Shown: positions 1 to 8,458 of the stretch, piece after piece | How positions within the stretch are numbered: position 1 is the first letter of the stretch | How the letters are laid out: each line of letters begins with the position of its first letter | Assembly (NCBI RefSeq): GCF_003351145.1 | Contig: NZ_QQSV01000002.1 | Span: 62,001 to 126,000, forward strand | Direction: 5' to 3' | Origin: Meiothermus sp. QL-1 | GTDB taxonomy: Bacteria > Deinococcota > Deinococci > Deinococcales > Thermaceae | DNA: 64,000 nt | Position numbers and translations under genes: made by a program | The notes under the pieces: model-generated | The model's database searches: none | Told to the model about the DNA's origin: nothing | Seen by the model: the letters and a program-made list of their open reading frames with translations, nothing else

Positions 1-377
1 TAGCTGCCCAGCTCTTTGATGGGCTTTTCCAGGGCCAGCTTTTTGGGGTCGATGTGGATTTGGTGCTGGGCCTCGAGGGCCGCGGCAATCTCGCGGCTGG
101 TGACCGAGCCGTAAATCTTCTGTTCGCCAGCCTTCACCCTGAGCACCAGGGTGATGGGCTCCAAAAGCTCCCGCAGCCGCTCGGCCTCGGCCTTGCGCTC
201 GGCCGCCTTCTTGGCCTGTGCCCGGATTTTGGCCTCCAGGGTCTTTAGGTTGCTCTCGGTGGCCAAAACCGCGAGCCCACGGGGCAGAAGGTAGTTGCGG
301 GCGTAGCCGGGCTTCACGCTCACCACTGCCCCCACATCGCCCAGGTTTTCCATGGGTTCAAGCAGGATTACCTTCAT
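1..377 (-). CDS. rplI: 50S ribosomal protein L9 (3' end outside window)
   Basis: L9 is a two-domain protein of the large ribosomal subunit that binds 23S rRNA near the base of the L1 stalk. The translated N-terminus begins MKVILLEPMENLGDVG and continues with the family signature VKPGYARNYLLPRGLA, followed by the Lys/Ala-rich connecting helix. About 125 codons are present of the usual 148 or so; the stop lies beyond the left edge. The ATG at 375-377 follows rpsR by 10 nt, with an AGGAGG-like site just upstream. It is the last visible gene of the rpsF-ssb-rpsR-rplI operon. Confidence 0.96.
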   Translation of the reverse strand, partial: MKVILLEPMENLGDVGAVVSVKPGYARNYLLPRGLAVLATESNLKTLEAKIRAQAKKAAERKAEAERLRELLEPITLVLRVKAGEQKIYGSVTSREIAAALEAQHQIHIDPKKLALEKPIKELGS

Positions 378-387
378 CCACAACCTC

Positions 388-669
388 CTACTTGCGGACC
401 AGCTTCTCGGTGAAGGGCAGCAGGCCGAGCACGCGGGCGCGCTTGATGGTGCGGGCCAGTTTGCGCTGCTCCTTGGCCGAAAGGCCGGTCCGGCGGCGGG
501 GCAGGATCTTCCCCGTTTCCGAGAGGAAGCGCTTGAGAATCTCGACGTTCTTCACGTCGGTGAGGTCAAACGAGCCTACTGCAGCGGCCACTTTGGGCTT
601 GCGGCTGCGGCGAACAATCTTTTCCTGCCGCTCGGTTTTGGCGGTACGGTTAGAAGCTTTCTTGCTCAA
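388..669 (-). CDS. rpsR: 30S ribosomal protein S18
   Basis: S18 is a small-subunit platform protein that assembles on 16S rRNA as a heterodimer with S6. The product has 93 residues and is strongly basic. It carries the family core [18 protein letters not shown], then [19 protein letters not shown], ending in the usual LPFT. The start is TTG and overlaps the ssb stop as TTGA, so its translation is probably coupled to ssb. The N-terminus has an extra basic stretch (residues 1-30) typical of thermophile S18. Its partner gene rpsF lies two genes upstream in the same operon. Confidence 0.97.
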   Translation of the reverse strand: MSKKASNRTAKTERQEKIVRRSRKPKVAAAVGSFDLTDVKNVEILKRFLSETGKILPRRRTGLSAKEQRKLARTIKRARVLGLLPFTEKLVRK

Positions 670-1487
670 AACGGTAACTCCTCCTCAGGTGGAAAATCCT
701 CCAGGCCTTCGTCGATGTCTACCTTGCCCGCACGGCCATCGGCTTTCGCACTCTGGGAACCGCCCCCACCTGATCTGGCGGTTCCGCGGGCAAGGCGCTC
801 GAGGCGGGAGAGCTCTACCCGGGTAACGTAGCGCTTGCTCCCGTCCTGAGCCGTCCAGGAGTCGTTCACCAGGCGCCCCAGGAAGAATACCCCTTCCCCT
901 TCTTTGAGTTCGGACGCGTACTCGGCCAGCTCCCGCCAGGCCTGGGCCTCGATGAAATGGGTCTTCTCCTGTTCGCCACCCTGGCGCGTGCTGTAGCGTT
1001 CGTTGACCGCCAGGCCCAGCCGGGCAACAGCGATGCCCTGGGGGGTGTAGCGCAGCTCGGCGTCGCGGGTCAGGTTGCCCACCAGCATTACCATGTTGAG
1101 CCCTTCCCTGAGCCGTTCCTGCCCCCGGGCGTCGGTGAGGGTGGGGTTGGGCTTGCCCTCCAGGTTGAGCGCCTCCACCCGCTCAGCCCGGATCTCCAGG
1201 CTGCTCCGCTTCTGCCCTTCCTGCTCCCAGGTGCGGTACTCTAGCCGGCCGTCCACGAAGACGGCCATGCCGGCCTTCAGGCCCTCGTTCCAGAATTCGG
1301 CCATCCTGCCCAGGAGCTTGACCCGGTGGTACCAGGGCACCTCGCGGGGTTGGCCCTGCTCGTCGGTGAAGAGGTCGTTGCCGGCCAGGTTCAGTTCCAG
1401 CACCGCCAGCCCCCCGGGGGTGTAGCGCAGCTCGGGGGTTTGGGTCAGGGCACCGATCAGGGTAACGCGGTTGAGGCCTCGAGCCAT
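666..1487 (-). CDS. ssb: Single-stranded DNA-binding protein with two OB folds
   Basis: SSB coats single-stranded DNA in replication and repair. The 273-residue chain holds two OB-fold modules: the first begins [20 protein letters not shown] at about residue 6, the second begins [20 protein letters not shown] at about residue 131. The acidic tail [17 protein letters not shown] matches the protein-docking tip of SSBs. Most bacterial SSBs have one OB fold and act as tetramers; the double-fold dimer form is known from Thermus and Deinococcus. It sits between rpsF and rpsR, with 73 nt after rpsF and a 4-nt overlap with rpsR. Confidence 0.97.
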   Translation of the reverse strand: MARGLNRVTLIGALTQTPELRYTPGGLAVLELNLAGNDLFTDEQGQPREVPWYHRVKLLGRMAEFWNEGLKAGMAVFVDGRLEYRTWEQEGQKRSSLEIRAERVEALNLEGKPNPTLTDARGQERLREGLNMVMLVGNLTRDAELRYTPQGIAVARLGLAVNERYSTRQGGEQEKTHFIEAQAWRELAEYASELKEGEGVFFLGRLVNDSWTAQDGSKRYVTRVELSRLERLARGTARSGGGGSQSAKADGRAGKVDIDEGLEDFPPEEELPF

Positions 1488-1560
1488 GGTTCTTGGTCCT
1501 TTCCGTCTGGGGCTTGCCGAGTTCCGCGCCGCTTTGCTCGAGGCTCAGAACTCACAGGGC

Positions 1561-1872
1561 TCACTTCTTCTGGCTGTTGCGCCACTCAGGGCGGTCGCGG
1601 AAGATGGCTACGCGACGCACGTGGTCGCGCAGGCGCAGCTCGCGCTCCAGCGCAGCGTTCTGGTTGCCGGCCATCTCCACAGTGTAGAAGACCACCCGGC
1701 CATCGGGGTCCTTCTGGATGGGGTAGGCCAGCTTGCGGTTGCCCCAGTCGTCCACATTTTTGATCTGGGCCCCGTGGCGCTCGAGGGTAGCCTTGATGCT
1801 CTCTAGCTCCTGCGCGGCCTGCGCCCCGTCCAGGTTGGGGTTGAGGACCAGGCTTACTTCGTACTGCGGCAT
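1561..1872 (-). CDS. rpsF: 30S ribosomal protein S6
   Basis: S6 binds S18 and the central domain of 16S rRNA. The 103-residue product begins MPQYEVSLVLNPNLDG, very close in pattern to the start of Thermus S6, and contains the RNP-like strand YFYTVEM-type core seen here as VVFYTVEMAGNQ. I chose the ATG at 1870-1872 over the in-frame GTG six bases earlier because AGGAGG sits about 6 nt before the ATG. It is the first gene of its operon; upstream lie a TATACT -10 box and two hairpins in the leader, where S6:S18 autoregulation is known in other bacteria. Confidence 0.96.
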   Translation of the reverse strand: MPQYEVSLVLNPNLDGAQAAQELESIKATLERHGAQIKNVDDWGNRKLAYPIQKDPDGRVVFYTVEMAGNQNAALERELRLRDHVRRVAIFRDRPEWRNSQKK

Positions 1873-1895
1873 GTTCACCTCCTCTCGCCAAGACT

Positions 1896-1960
1896 CCCCA
1901 GCTAAGCTGGGGGCACAAGGAAAATGAGCGACCCGCCTGGGTCACTAAGCCCTGAGTATA
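1896..1960 (-). promoter_or_regulatory. rpsF promoter -10 and structured leader
   Basis: Reading the minus strand, TATACT lies at 1960-1955. Downstream, the leader holds two hairpins: GTGACCC/GGGTCGC with a 4-nt loop (1945-1928), then CCCCAGC/GCTGGGG with a 3-nt loop (1912-1896), just before the ribosome binding site. Position and operon suggest an autoregulatory ribosomal-protein leader, possibly the S6:S18 type, but I did not confirm the conserved bulge of that motif. Confidence 0.5.
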
Positions 1961-1988
1961 GCAGAAGCCCCTCTGCTGAGCCAGCGGG

Positions 1989-2663
1989 CTAGAGCTTGTG
2001 GCCCTCGGGGGCCTGGCCCTCGACCCAGTAGCCGCCGTCGGGGAGAAACTCTTTCTTCCACACCGGCAGGATCTGCTTGACCCGTTCGATGGCGTAGCGG
2101 CAGGCCTCAAAGGCCTCGGGCCGGTGGGGGGCCGAGACCACGATGAGAATAGAGGCCTCGCCGGGGTCAACCCGGCCCAAACGATGCCAAAGGGCAACGC
2201 GGCCCAGGCTCCAGCGCTCGCGCATCTCGGCCACAATCTGCCGCATTACCCGCTCGGCCATGCTGGGGTAGGCCTCGTACTCCAGGTGGGTGACGGGGAG
2301 GCCCTTGTTGGGGCTGCGGGTGGTGCCCAGAAAGCTCACCACTGCCCCATAGGGGGGGGCTGAGGCCCAGTCCACCCAGCGCCCCACCTCCAGGGGTTCA
2401 TAGGTTAGGCCCAGGCTTTCCAAGTCGTCTCCTCCCGAGACGGGCGGTAAGAAGGCCAGCTCGTCGCCCTCCTGAAGGGGATCGTGGGGCTGGGCCAGGG
2501 TCTCATTGATAGCGGCCAGCCCCCCGCTGAGCCGGAGGGGGTAGGTTTGCTCCAAAAGGGCCTTGGCATCGGCCACGGTGGCTCCTGGAGGGAGGTTGAG
2601 CTCGAGGCGGGCTTCACCTACCTGTTCCCGATAGAGCCCAAACAGTAACACAGCCACGCGCAT
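1989..2663 (-). CDS. Molybdopterin synthase MoaD-MoaE fusion
   Basis: Molybdopterin synthase inserts two sulfurs into cPMP during molybdenum cofactor synthesis. Residues 1-79 are a ubiquitin-like MoaD domain ending LAFLPPVSGG. From about residue 85 the chain is MoaE: GAVVSFLGTTRSPNKG, then HLEYEAYPSMAE, WHRLGRVDPGEASILIVVSA and the catalytic-site region WKKEFLPDGGYWVEG. In the usual system the Gly-Gly of MoaD is a free C-terminus that becomes a thiocarboxylate; here it is internal and would need cleavage. Such fusions occur in Deinococcus. The ATG has a TAGAAT box 6 nt upstream, so the mRNA is probably leaderless. No other moa gene is visible nearby. Confidence 0.93.
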   Translation of the reverse strand: MRVAVLLFGLYREQVGEARLELNLPPGATVADAKALLEQTYPLRLSGGLAAINETLAQPHDPLQEGDELAFLPPVSGGDDLESLGLTYEPLEVGRWVDWASAPPYGAVVSFLGTTRSPNKGLPVTHLEYEAYPSMAERVMRQIVAEMRERWSLGRVALWHRLGRVDPGEASILIVVSAPHRPEAFEACRYAIERVKQILPVWKKEFLPDGGYWVEGQAPEGHKL

Positions 2664-2669
2664 GCTGGA

Positions 2670-2675
2670 ATTCTA
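2670..2675 (-). promoter_or_regulatory. Leaderless-type -10 box of moaDE
   Basis: TAGAAT on the minus strand ends 6 nt before the ATG of the MoaD-MoaE gene, leaving no room for a ribosome binding site. No good -35 hexamer is visible. Confidence 0.5.
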
Positions 2676-3178
2676 AATGGAACTGGGTGTCCAGATGTTC
2701 GTGCTTTGCTTGATTTGTGGCCCCGAGATGTGAAGGGCGCCATGCCTCCAGACTGCAAGCACCGCTCTCTCTGACGTTCCGCCAAACGGGGTTCAGGAGA
2801 AGGCACGCGCCCTGGAGCAGCTCCTGCGGGACAACTCCAGACCTAGTCCAGATCCCGCTTCCCAGCTGGGAAAGACAGGGACCGCCCCTGCTGGTCGCAC
2901 AGGTAGGGGCGGAGGAGCGCCTTGTGGTGCCGGTGGGCCGGGGAATTGCCTTCTCCGACGGCAGCAGCCTCAACCTGTCGTACCGCATACGGTTTGAGTT
3001 TGAGAAAGAGGGGACCCTGGTCCCTAATCTGGATCCTCAGGGCACGGTTGCCGCCTATATGGACAGGACCACCTCCTCTCGAATCTCAGGGGAAGAGGGT
3101 CCCCCTGGCAGACGGTGGGCTTAATGGACGGGGGTAGGGCCCCGTGACCTGATTCCGCCGGTTCGGTGCAGAGGGGCT
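2676..3178. other. Gene-free stretch, no recognisable content
   Basis: Short open frames exist on both strands, the longest being 135 codons at 2717-3124 on the plus strand. None has a ribosome binding site, a family motif or a convincing amino-acid composition. The stretch borders decayed transposase fragments and is best read as degraded DNA. Confidence 0.5.
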
Positions 3179-3379
3179 TTGAAGGCTACTGAGCTCAAGG
3201 CGCGAGCTGAGTTGGTATCTCAGGTGAGGTTCGACGGTCTGTTCGAGCAACGCTGGAAGAGTGAGACGGTGATATCTGTGCTCAAACGCAAGTTCGGCGA
3301 GGGGGTGCGTTTTCACAAACCCCGCCTGCAGATGCGGGAGTGCCGGGTCAAGGCGTTGGTTTACAACGCCTACTGTTAG
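3179..3379 (+). pseudogene. C-terminal remnant of a DDE transposase
   Basis: The fragment encodes FDGLFEQRWKSETVISVLK followed by RKFGEGVR and a basic tail ending KALVYNAYC. This is the pattern of the last 50-60 residues of IS4/IS5-superfamily transposases, in which an R/K-W-x-x-E-T helix carries the final catalytic Glu and is followed by S-x-x-K-R-x-x-G. Everything upstream of this end, including the two catalytic Asp residues, is missing, and I saw no terminal inverted repeats. It is a dead fragment. The exact IS family is not decided. Confidence 0.7.
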
Positions 3380-3967
3380 TCGGCTTGCTACATCTACGAG
3401 GCGTTGAGCCTCCCGTGGTGCGCCAGGGGGAAGTGGTCCTCAAGGCTCGGCGGGAGGTGGGCCTCAAGGCCCTGCGGAGCCGGCTCTAGAGCCAGGTTCC
3501 CTTCCCCGGAGAAGAGGAGGAACGCCAGGCTAGGGAGGAGGCGTGGAGCCGGGAGGCGTTTCCGGCCGGACATCAGCCTCATCGACCCTCCCCATCTGGC
3601 CAAGGAAGCCCTGAGGGTCTTCCAGGGGGCTGAGGAGGGGCGCTATCTCTATTGGAACCCCCTGTTGGCACCCATGGAACACGTAGACATCCCCCCCAGG
3701 CAGGATGTGAGCATCCTGCGAGCGGTTCCTCGGTCCCCCTAGGGATTGGGACCCCACGGCGGCGGCAGGTTCGGATGCCCCAACGGACGCATCCAAATAA
3801 TTCCCTGGAGGCTGCTTTGCCCTCACTCTCGGGCCCCAGCCCCAGCGTGCAGGGAGGCCCAGGTCTCCCCGCGCTCGAAGAGGGGAAGCCCCCTGACCCT
3901 GGGTCAGGTGGAGGCCAGAATCTACAAACCACACTTACCCAAAATCAGGCACTGCGGTTATGTTTAG
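3380..3967. other. Gene-free stretch between two transposase remnants
   Basis: No open frame here shows family motifs on either strand. Frames of 110-134 codons are present (for example 3404-3742 plus, 3530-3934 minus), but their composition, rich in Pro, Gly and Arg, is what random high-GC DNA gives. Confidence 0.45.
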
Positions 3968-4400
3968 AGCAAGAACCGCCGTGCTTACCCATCGGACGTC
4001 CGTGATGAGGAATGGGCCCTGGTGCTGCCCTATTTGACCCTCGCCCCGCTGGAAGCACCCCAGCGCAAGTACGACCTGCGTGAAGTGTTCAACGCCCTGC
4101 GCTGGATGGTCCGAACCGGTCGCCCCACGACTTCCCACCCCCCATATCGTTCAGGCGCAAGCCTACCGCTGGATGAACCGGGGGTTCTTCCACGACCTGC
4201 GCATGCTCCAGGGCAAAGCCGCCCATCCCAGCGCTGCCATTACGATGCTCGCACCCTACAGTCCACCCTGCAAAGTGGGGGCGGGCCAGATACGATGGGC
4301 ACAAGCGACGCAAGGGAAGCAAAGTTCACCTGGCGGTAGATACCCTGGGGCATCTGCTGGCCCTGGTAGTGACGGCGGCCAGTGAACAGGAACGGGCCCG
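3968..4400 (+). pseudogene. Frameshifted IS5-family (IS427-like) transposase remnant
   Basis: Pieces of one transposase are spread over all three plus-strand frames. From 3968 the frame reads [20 protein letters not shown] then [18 protein letters not shown], the N-terminal DUF4096-type domain. Near 4140 it moves to another frame giving [19 protein letters not shown]. Near 4240 it returns briefly ([12 protein letters not shown]). From 4291 the third frame gives [20 protein letters not shown] then [17 protein letters not shown], the start of the DDE domain. At least three frameshifts and loss of the C-terminal half mean it is inactive. It differs in family from the fragment at 3179. Confidence 0.85.
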
Positions 4401-4738
4401 GGAGCGCTCAGTCAACAGAGGTTAGCACCGGTTGGCTTTTTCGATTCTGATGACGGCGAAAACTGTGGGGCTCTTACGAACAGCTAGTTAGCAGGCTCTA
4501 GGGCAGCCGCCGCCTGATGGGCAGCAAAGCAGACCCAGGCATGGTCTCCTAGGCCCAGGCTCCCTTCTGCGTGCCGAAGGTTCCCCCGCTCTAGCCAGTT
4601 CTGGGCGCGGTTCACATTTCTGTTGTATTTCAATCCTCACTCCTAACTCAGACCGAAGCTTGGGTGCGACTCAAAAGAGCAGCGTAGTAAGCTATCGGCC
4701 CAGGAGGTCGAAAATCACCGGGGACTTAGAACTTCTTG
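4401..4738. other. Intergenic stretch before the repeat lipoprotein
   Basis: Nothing coding is recognised. GC drops towards the downstream gene, and the last 20 bases are AT-rich and carry its probable promoter. Confidence 0.45.
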
Positions 4739-4739
4739 T

Positions 4740-4748
4740 TGTTATATA
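4740..4748 (+). promoter_or_regulatory. Extended -10 promoter of the repeat lipoprotein gene
   Basis: TGT-TATATA forms an extended -10 element ending 8 nt before the GTG at 4757. No ribosome binding site lies in between, so the transcript is probably leaderless. Confidence 0.5.
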
Positions 4749-4756
4749 TTTAAAAC

Positions 4757-6565
4757 GTGAGAAAAGCTGTTCCGGCTTCTCTTGCAGGCTTTCTTTTGGT
4801 TCTTTTGGGTGCTTGCGCTCCACAGCAGCAGTTTTCTTTGCAACAACAGTCTGCCCGAGGGGGCACGCCCGGCGAACCGGCTGCCCAGCAAGCCGTCTCG
4901 GTTCGTTGGAAGTGGTCAACCGTAGATCTTTCGGTTTCGGCTAGGCTCACGTCCATGGGTTATGGGAATAACCGCTTTGTTGCAGTAGGCTACCGGGGTT
5001 CCATTCTCTACTCCATTGATGGGCAAAGCTGGACTGCTACTACCAGCGGTGTATCAGCAGATTTGTCTGCTCTAGCCTATGGGGCAGGCCGTTTTGTGGT
5101 CGTGGGCGATGGGGGAAGGATTCTGGTCTCTACCGATGGGGTGAGATGGGAGGGGGCGTCCTCCGAAACTACCCTTCGCCTGCGGGACGTTGCTTTCGCG
5201 GATGGCGTGTTTGTTGCAGTTGGCAATCAAGGGGTGACCTTAATTTCCGCCGACGGGAGGACGTGGAGGCGGTTGAGTTACACCAATGCGGACCTATACG
5301 GTGTAGCTCGAGGTGGTGGTCTCTTTGTGGCTGTGGGTCAGGACGGAGAGATATATGTTTCTTCCAGGGGAGAAGTTTGGGAGAAGGTCGCCTCGCCTGC
5401 ACGGGCTACCCTGAATGCTGTGGCGCATGGCAACAATCGTTTTGTTGCGGTCGGGGATAACGGTACGATTTTCGTATCTCAGGATGGGCGGCAGTGGTCC
5501 TTGGTTTCCTTGAGTGGTGCCCAGCGGCTAGTAAAGGTGAGCTTCGGAAATCAGAGATTTTTGGCGCTCAGCTCAGAAGGAAGGCTCTTTACATCCAGGG
5601 ATGGCTCTAACTGGAGGCAAGAGGGCAGTGAAGAGGTGGCGGAAGTAGAGTCTATAACTTTTGCCCGCGAGCGCTTTTGGGCGGTAGGCCGGGACACCTT
5701 TATCGCGACTTCTGTAAACGGTGAAGTTTGGTCTGTGGTTTCTTGGATACCGAGGGATGTTTCTTTGAGCGGTGTGGGCACATATGGGAATGGGGTTTTA
5801 GCGGTGGGTAGACAAACCAGCTCCGGCAACGCGCTGGTCATGGCCTCGATGGATGGTTTTTCCTGGCGCAGGGTTTTCGTGGGGGAACGCGGCGCGCTTC
5901 GTGCTTTACAGGCCGAGGGAAACCGAGTCATAGCGGTAGGCGATGATGGACTCATTCTGCTCTCTGTCGATGGTAGGACATGGAGGAAGGTGTCCTCGGG
6001 TACCACTCAGAGGCTTAATGCTGTCGCCTATGGGAGCGGCTTGTTTGTGGCGGTAGGAAATAAAGGCCTTGTACTCACCTCACCGAATGGCGACATCTGG
6101 ACACCTTCCTCCTCGGGCGTGACTCAGGACCTCCATGGCGTTGCTTACGGGGCCGGGCGTTTTGTTGCAGTTGGTGTGGGGGGCGTAGTGCTCAGCTCTA
6201 CCGATGGGTTGGTTTGGAAACAGCTTTCTTCTTTGCCCTCAGGAGTGGGAAATTTCTACGGGGTGGCTTTCGGGGAAAACCGCTTTATAGCAGTGGGCCA
6301 GCGGGGGACCATTTTTACCTCAACAGATGGGGAAAACTGGTCGAGGCTTCGCCTTTCGGGGGTTTTCAGGGATCTGAGCCGAATTATCTACGGTGGTTAT
6401 CGTTTTTTAGTCGCGGGGGAAGATGGTACGACACTTAACTTCGTGCCTGGGGCGACGTGGGAGCTTGTTTTGGGCATGCCCATTAGGAGGATAGTGGGGA
6501 TGGCTTATGCTCCAGGCAGGTTCATTTTCGTTGGAGACAAGGAGGTAGCAGTTGCTTCGCCTTAG
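4757..6565 (+). CDS. Lipoprotein with 14 BNR/Ycf48-like beta-propeller repeats
   Basis: The 602-residue product has a short lipoprotein signal ending LLVLLGAC, with Cys at about residue 20 as the lipidation site. The rest is about 14 copies of a roughly 40-residue unit of the form YGxxRFVAVGxxGxIxxSxDGxxW, ending in the Asp-box-like S-x-D-G-x-x-W turn. Fourteen units would fit two seven-bladed propellers. Similar Ycf48-type and sialidase-type repeats bind proteins or glycans, but no function can be read from this sequence. GTG start, probably leaderless. Codon use and GC (visibly lower, T-rich third positions) differ from the host genes, and transposase remains lie upstream, which suggests acquisition. 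The TPR gene follows 10 nt downstream. Confidence 0.8.
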   Translation: MRKAVPASLAGFLLVLLGACAPQQQFSLQQQSARGGTPGEPAAQQAVSVRWKWSTVDLSVSARLTSMGYGNNRFVAVGYRGSILYSIDGQSWTATTSGVSADLSALAYGAGRFVVVGDGGRILVSTDGVRWEGASSETTLRLRDVAFADGVFVAVGNQGVTLISADGRTWRRLSYTNADLYGVARGGGLFVAVGQDGEIYVSSRGEVWEKVASPARATLNAVAHGNNRFVAVGDNGTIFVSQDGRQWSLVSLSGAQRLVKVSFGNQRFLALSSEGRLFTSRDGSNWRQEGSEEVAEVESITFARERFWAVGRDTFIATSVNGEVWSVVSWIPRDVSLSGVGTYGNGVLAVGRQTSSGNALVMASMDGFSWRRVFVGERGALRALQAEGNRVIAVGDDGLILLSVDGRTWRKVSSGTTQRLNAVAYGSGLFVAVGNKGLVLTSPNGDIWTPSSSGVTQDLHGVAYGAGRFVAVGVGGVVLSSTDGLVWKQLSSLPSGVGNFYGVAFGENRFIAVGQRGTIFTSTDGENWSRLRLSGVFRDLSRIIYGGYRFLVAGEDGTTLNFVPGATWELVLGMPIRRIVGMAYAPGRFIFVGDKEVAVASP

Positions 6566-6575
6566 GGGGTGAGGT

Positions 6576-7490
6576 ATGCGGAGATTCTTCTTGCTGGTCT
6601 TGTTTTTGATTTTCCCGCTTCCTGTGGTTTTCGCGGCAGAGGTTAGAAAGGCAGAGCCAGGGCAAGATTTGGCCCAACCCTACATCCCTTTGTGGGAACA
6701 GCAGATGAGGGAACAGCAGAATTGGCAAAGACTTGAGGAACAGAGGAGGCGTGAATGGGATTTTGAGCAGAAAAGACGGATAGAGGAAAATCTTTCTAGG
6801 GAAGAATGGCAAAGATGGTATAACGATTACCGAAATAATAATAATAGCGAGCAATGGCCAATATGGAATAACAACAGTGAGGGAAGGCAAAGTGGGCGGA
6901 GCCAGCAAAACGAGCAAAGGGTTAACCCCGCTGCTGCCTACGTCAGCAGCGGCAATGCCCATGTAAGGCAAGGCAACTACGATGCGGCGATACGGGACTA
7001 CAACCGGGCGATAGAGCTGGATGGGCGGTACAAGGAGGCCTACTACAACCGCGGTATTGCTTACGCGGGAAAGGGTGACTACGATGCGGCGATACGGGAC
7101 TACAACCGGGCGATAGAGCTGGATGGGCGGTACAAGGAGGCCTACTACAACCGCGGTATTGCTTACGCGAGAAAGGGCAACTACGATGCGGCGATACGGG
7201 ACTACAACCGGGCGATAGAGCTGGATGGGCGGTACAAGGAGGCCTACTACAACCGCGGTATTGCTTACGCGAGAAAGGGCAACTACGATGCGGCGATACG
7301 TGATTACAGCCGCGCTATAGAAGTAGACCCAGCTTATGCGGAGGCTTACTTGCAGCGTGGGCGTGAATTCTACAACCGCGGAGATTTACAGCGGGCAGCG
7401 GAGGATCTGCGCCGCTTTTTGTCGCTGGCACCCCACCACCCTGAATTCGCCGAGGCGCAGCGGCTCCTGCAGCGGATTGCGGTGCGCTGA
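6576..7490 (+). CDS. Secreted TPR-repeat protein
   Basis: The 304-residue product begins with a signal peptide (MRRFFLLVLFLIFPLPVVFA). Residues 30-125 are a highly charged, Gln/Glu/Asn-rich, probably coiled-coil segment. Residues 126-300 hold five TPR units of 34 residues of the type GNYDAAIRDYNRAIELDGRY; the last is more diverged. The TPR units form a helical scaffold for protein binding. It follows the repeat lipoprotein by 10 nt with a GGTGAGGT ribosome binding site, so the two are probably cotranscribed and may act together at the cell surface. The first half is AT-rich, the TPR half is close to host GC. Confidence 0.82.
   Translation: MRRFFLLVLFLIFPLPVVFAAEVRKAEPGQDLAQPYIPLWEQQMREQQNWQRLEEQRRREWDFEQKRRIEENLSREEWQRWYNDYRNNNNSEQWPIWNNNSEGRQSGRSQQNEQRVNPAAAYVSSGNAHVRQGNYDAAIRDYNRAIELDGRYKEAYYNRGIAYAGKGDYDAAIRDYNRAIELDGRYKEAYYNRGIAYARKGNYDAAIRDYNRAIELDGRYKEAYYNRGIAYARKGNYDAAIRDYSRAIEVDPAYAEAYLQRGREFYNRGDLQRAAEDLRRFLSLAPHHPEFAEAQRLLQRIAVR
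6978..7300 (+). repeat. 102-bp near-identical tandem repeats inside the TPR gene
   Basis: Units start at 6978, 7080, 7182 and 7284, spaced exactly 102 bp (34 codons, one TPR). The first three differ at only a few bases (for example GGAAAGGGTGAC against AGAAAGGGCAAC); the fourth diverges after about 18 bases. Identity at silent sites points to recent duplication. Confidence 0.95.
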
Positions 7491-7492
7491 GC

Positions 7493-8458
7493 TTGGAGGC
7501 AAAGAGCACCACGCTTGCTTTAGAAGCCCGGGCAGTGCCGCGGGTTTGGGGAGGGCGTACCTTGGCCCAAAGGCTGGGCCTAGATTGCGCGGAGCCGGTG
7601 GGCGAGGTCTGGTTAGCCTACGATGAAAACCTCATACGCACGGGGCCGCTGGCAGGGATACCCCTTGCCGAAGCTTTGAAGATGCTTGGGCCTAGGTTCA
7701 TAGGCCGGGTTCCCTACGAAAAGTACGGCCTCGAGCTGCCCCTTTTGGTGAAGTTCCTGGATGCGGCCGAGTGGCTTTCAGTGCAGGTGCACCCCGACGA
7801 TGCCTACGCCCATACCAACGAGGCTGGAAGCGGATTCCACGGCAAGACCGAGGCCTGGTATGTGCTGGCTGGGGAGGGGGAGGTGGTCTATGGTTTGCGG
7901 GAGCCGCTGGAACAAGACACGTTGCGCCGTGCAGCCGAGGACGGTTCCATTTGGGACCTTTTGAGACGCGAACGGGTGGGGCCCGGCCAGGTGGTGGGGG
8001 TGCCCGCGGGCACCATCCACGCCATAGGGCCCGGGCTTTTGCTCTACGAGGTGCAGCAGCGCTCCGACCTTACCTACCGGCTCTATGACTACGGGCGGCC
8101 CCGCGAGCTGCACCTGGAGAAGGCCCTGGCCGTGGCCTGCCTGGAGCCCACCCCCCTTGTCCGGCCCACACCGCTGCCGGGCCATCAGAAGGAGGTGCTG
8201 CTGGCTGCGGAGGCCTTTGTGCTCGAGCGCCACTTTCTTCAGGGTCGCCGCAGTTTCAAAGCCCCCGAGACCAGCTTTCTTCTGCTCACCCTGGTGGAGG
8301 GCGGGGCGGCCTGGGCGGAGGGGCCTCTGGGTTGGGGCGATACCCTGCTGGTTGGGGCCGGTGAGCAGGTGGAGGTGGCGGGTGAGGGCATCTTCCTTGC
8401 GGCCTTCATGCCCTCCCCAGAGGTGCTAGCCGCCTGCCCTCCGGGCCTGCGGATGTGA
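7493..8458 (+). CDS. manA: Mannose-6-phosphate isomerase, class I
   Basis: The enzyme interconverts mannose 6-phosphate and fructose 6-phosphate, feeding mannose into glycolysis or nucleotide-sugar synthesis. The 321-residue product shows the cupin metal-site motifs LSVQVHPDD (about residue 98), GKTEAWYVL (about 119) and [12 protein letters not shown] (about 170), then [19 protein letters not shown]. Length fits the short bacterial form. The start is TTG two bases after the TPR gene's stop, without a good ribosome binding site, so translation may be coupled. Its last 33 bp overlap the convergent lgt gene. Confidence 0.92.
   Translation: MEAKSTTLALEARAVPRVWGGRTLAQRLGLDCAEPVGEVWLAYDENLIRTGPLAGIPLAEALKMLGPRFIGRVPYEKYGLELPLLVKFLDAAEWLSVQVHPDDAYAHTNEAGSGFHGKTEAWYVLAGEGEVVYGLREPLEQDTLRRAAEDGSIWDLLRRERVGPGQVVGVPAGTIHAIGPGLLLYEVQQRSDLTYRLYDYGRPRELHLEKALAVACLEPTPLVRPTPLPGHQKEVLLAAEAFVLERHFLQGRRSFKAPETSFLLLTLVEGGAAWAEGPLGWGDTLLVGAGEQVEVAGEGIFLAAFMPSPEVLAACPPGLRM

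Noticed and set aside
2717-3124. Possible small gene of 135 codons on the plus strand
   Set aside because: No ribosome binding site, no promoter, no motifs, and surrounded by decayed DNA; likely chance.
6978-7300. CRISPR-like spacing of repeats
   Set aside because: The repeats are 102 bp, contiguous, in frame and code for TPR units; there are no spacers.
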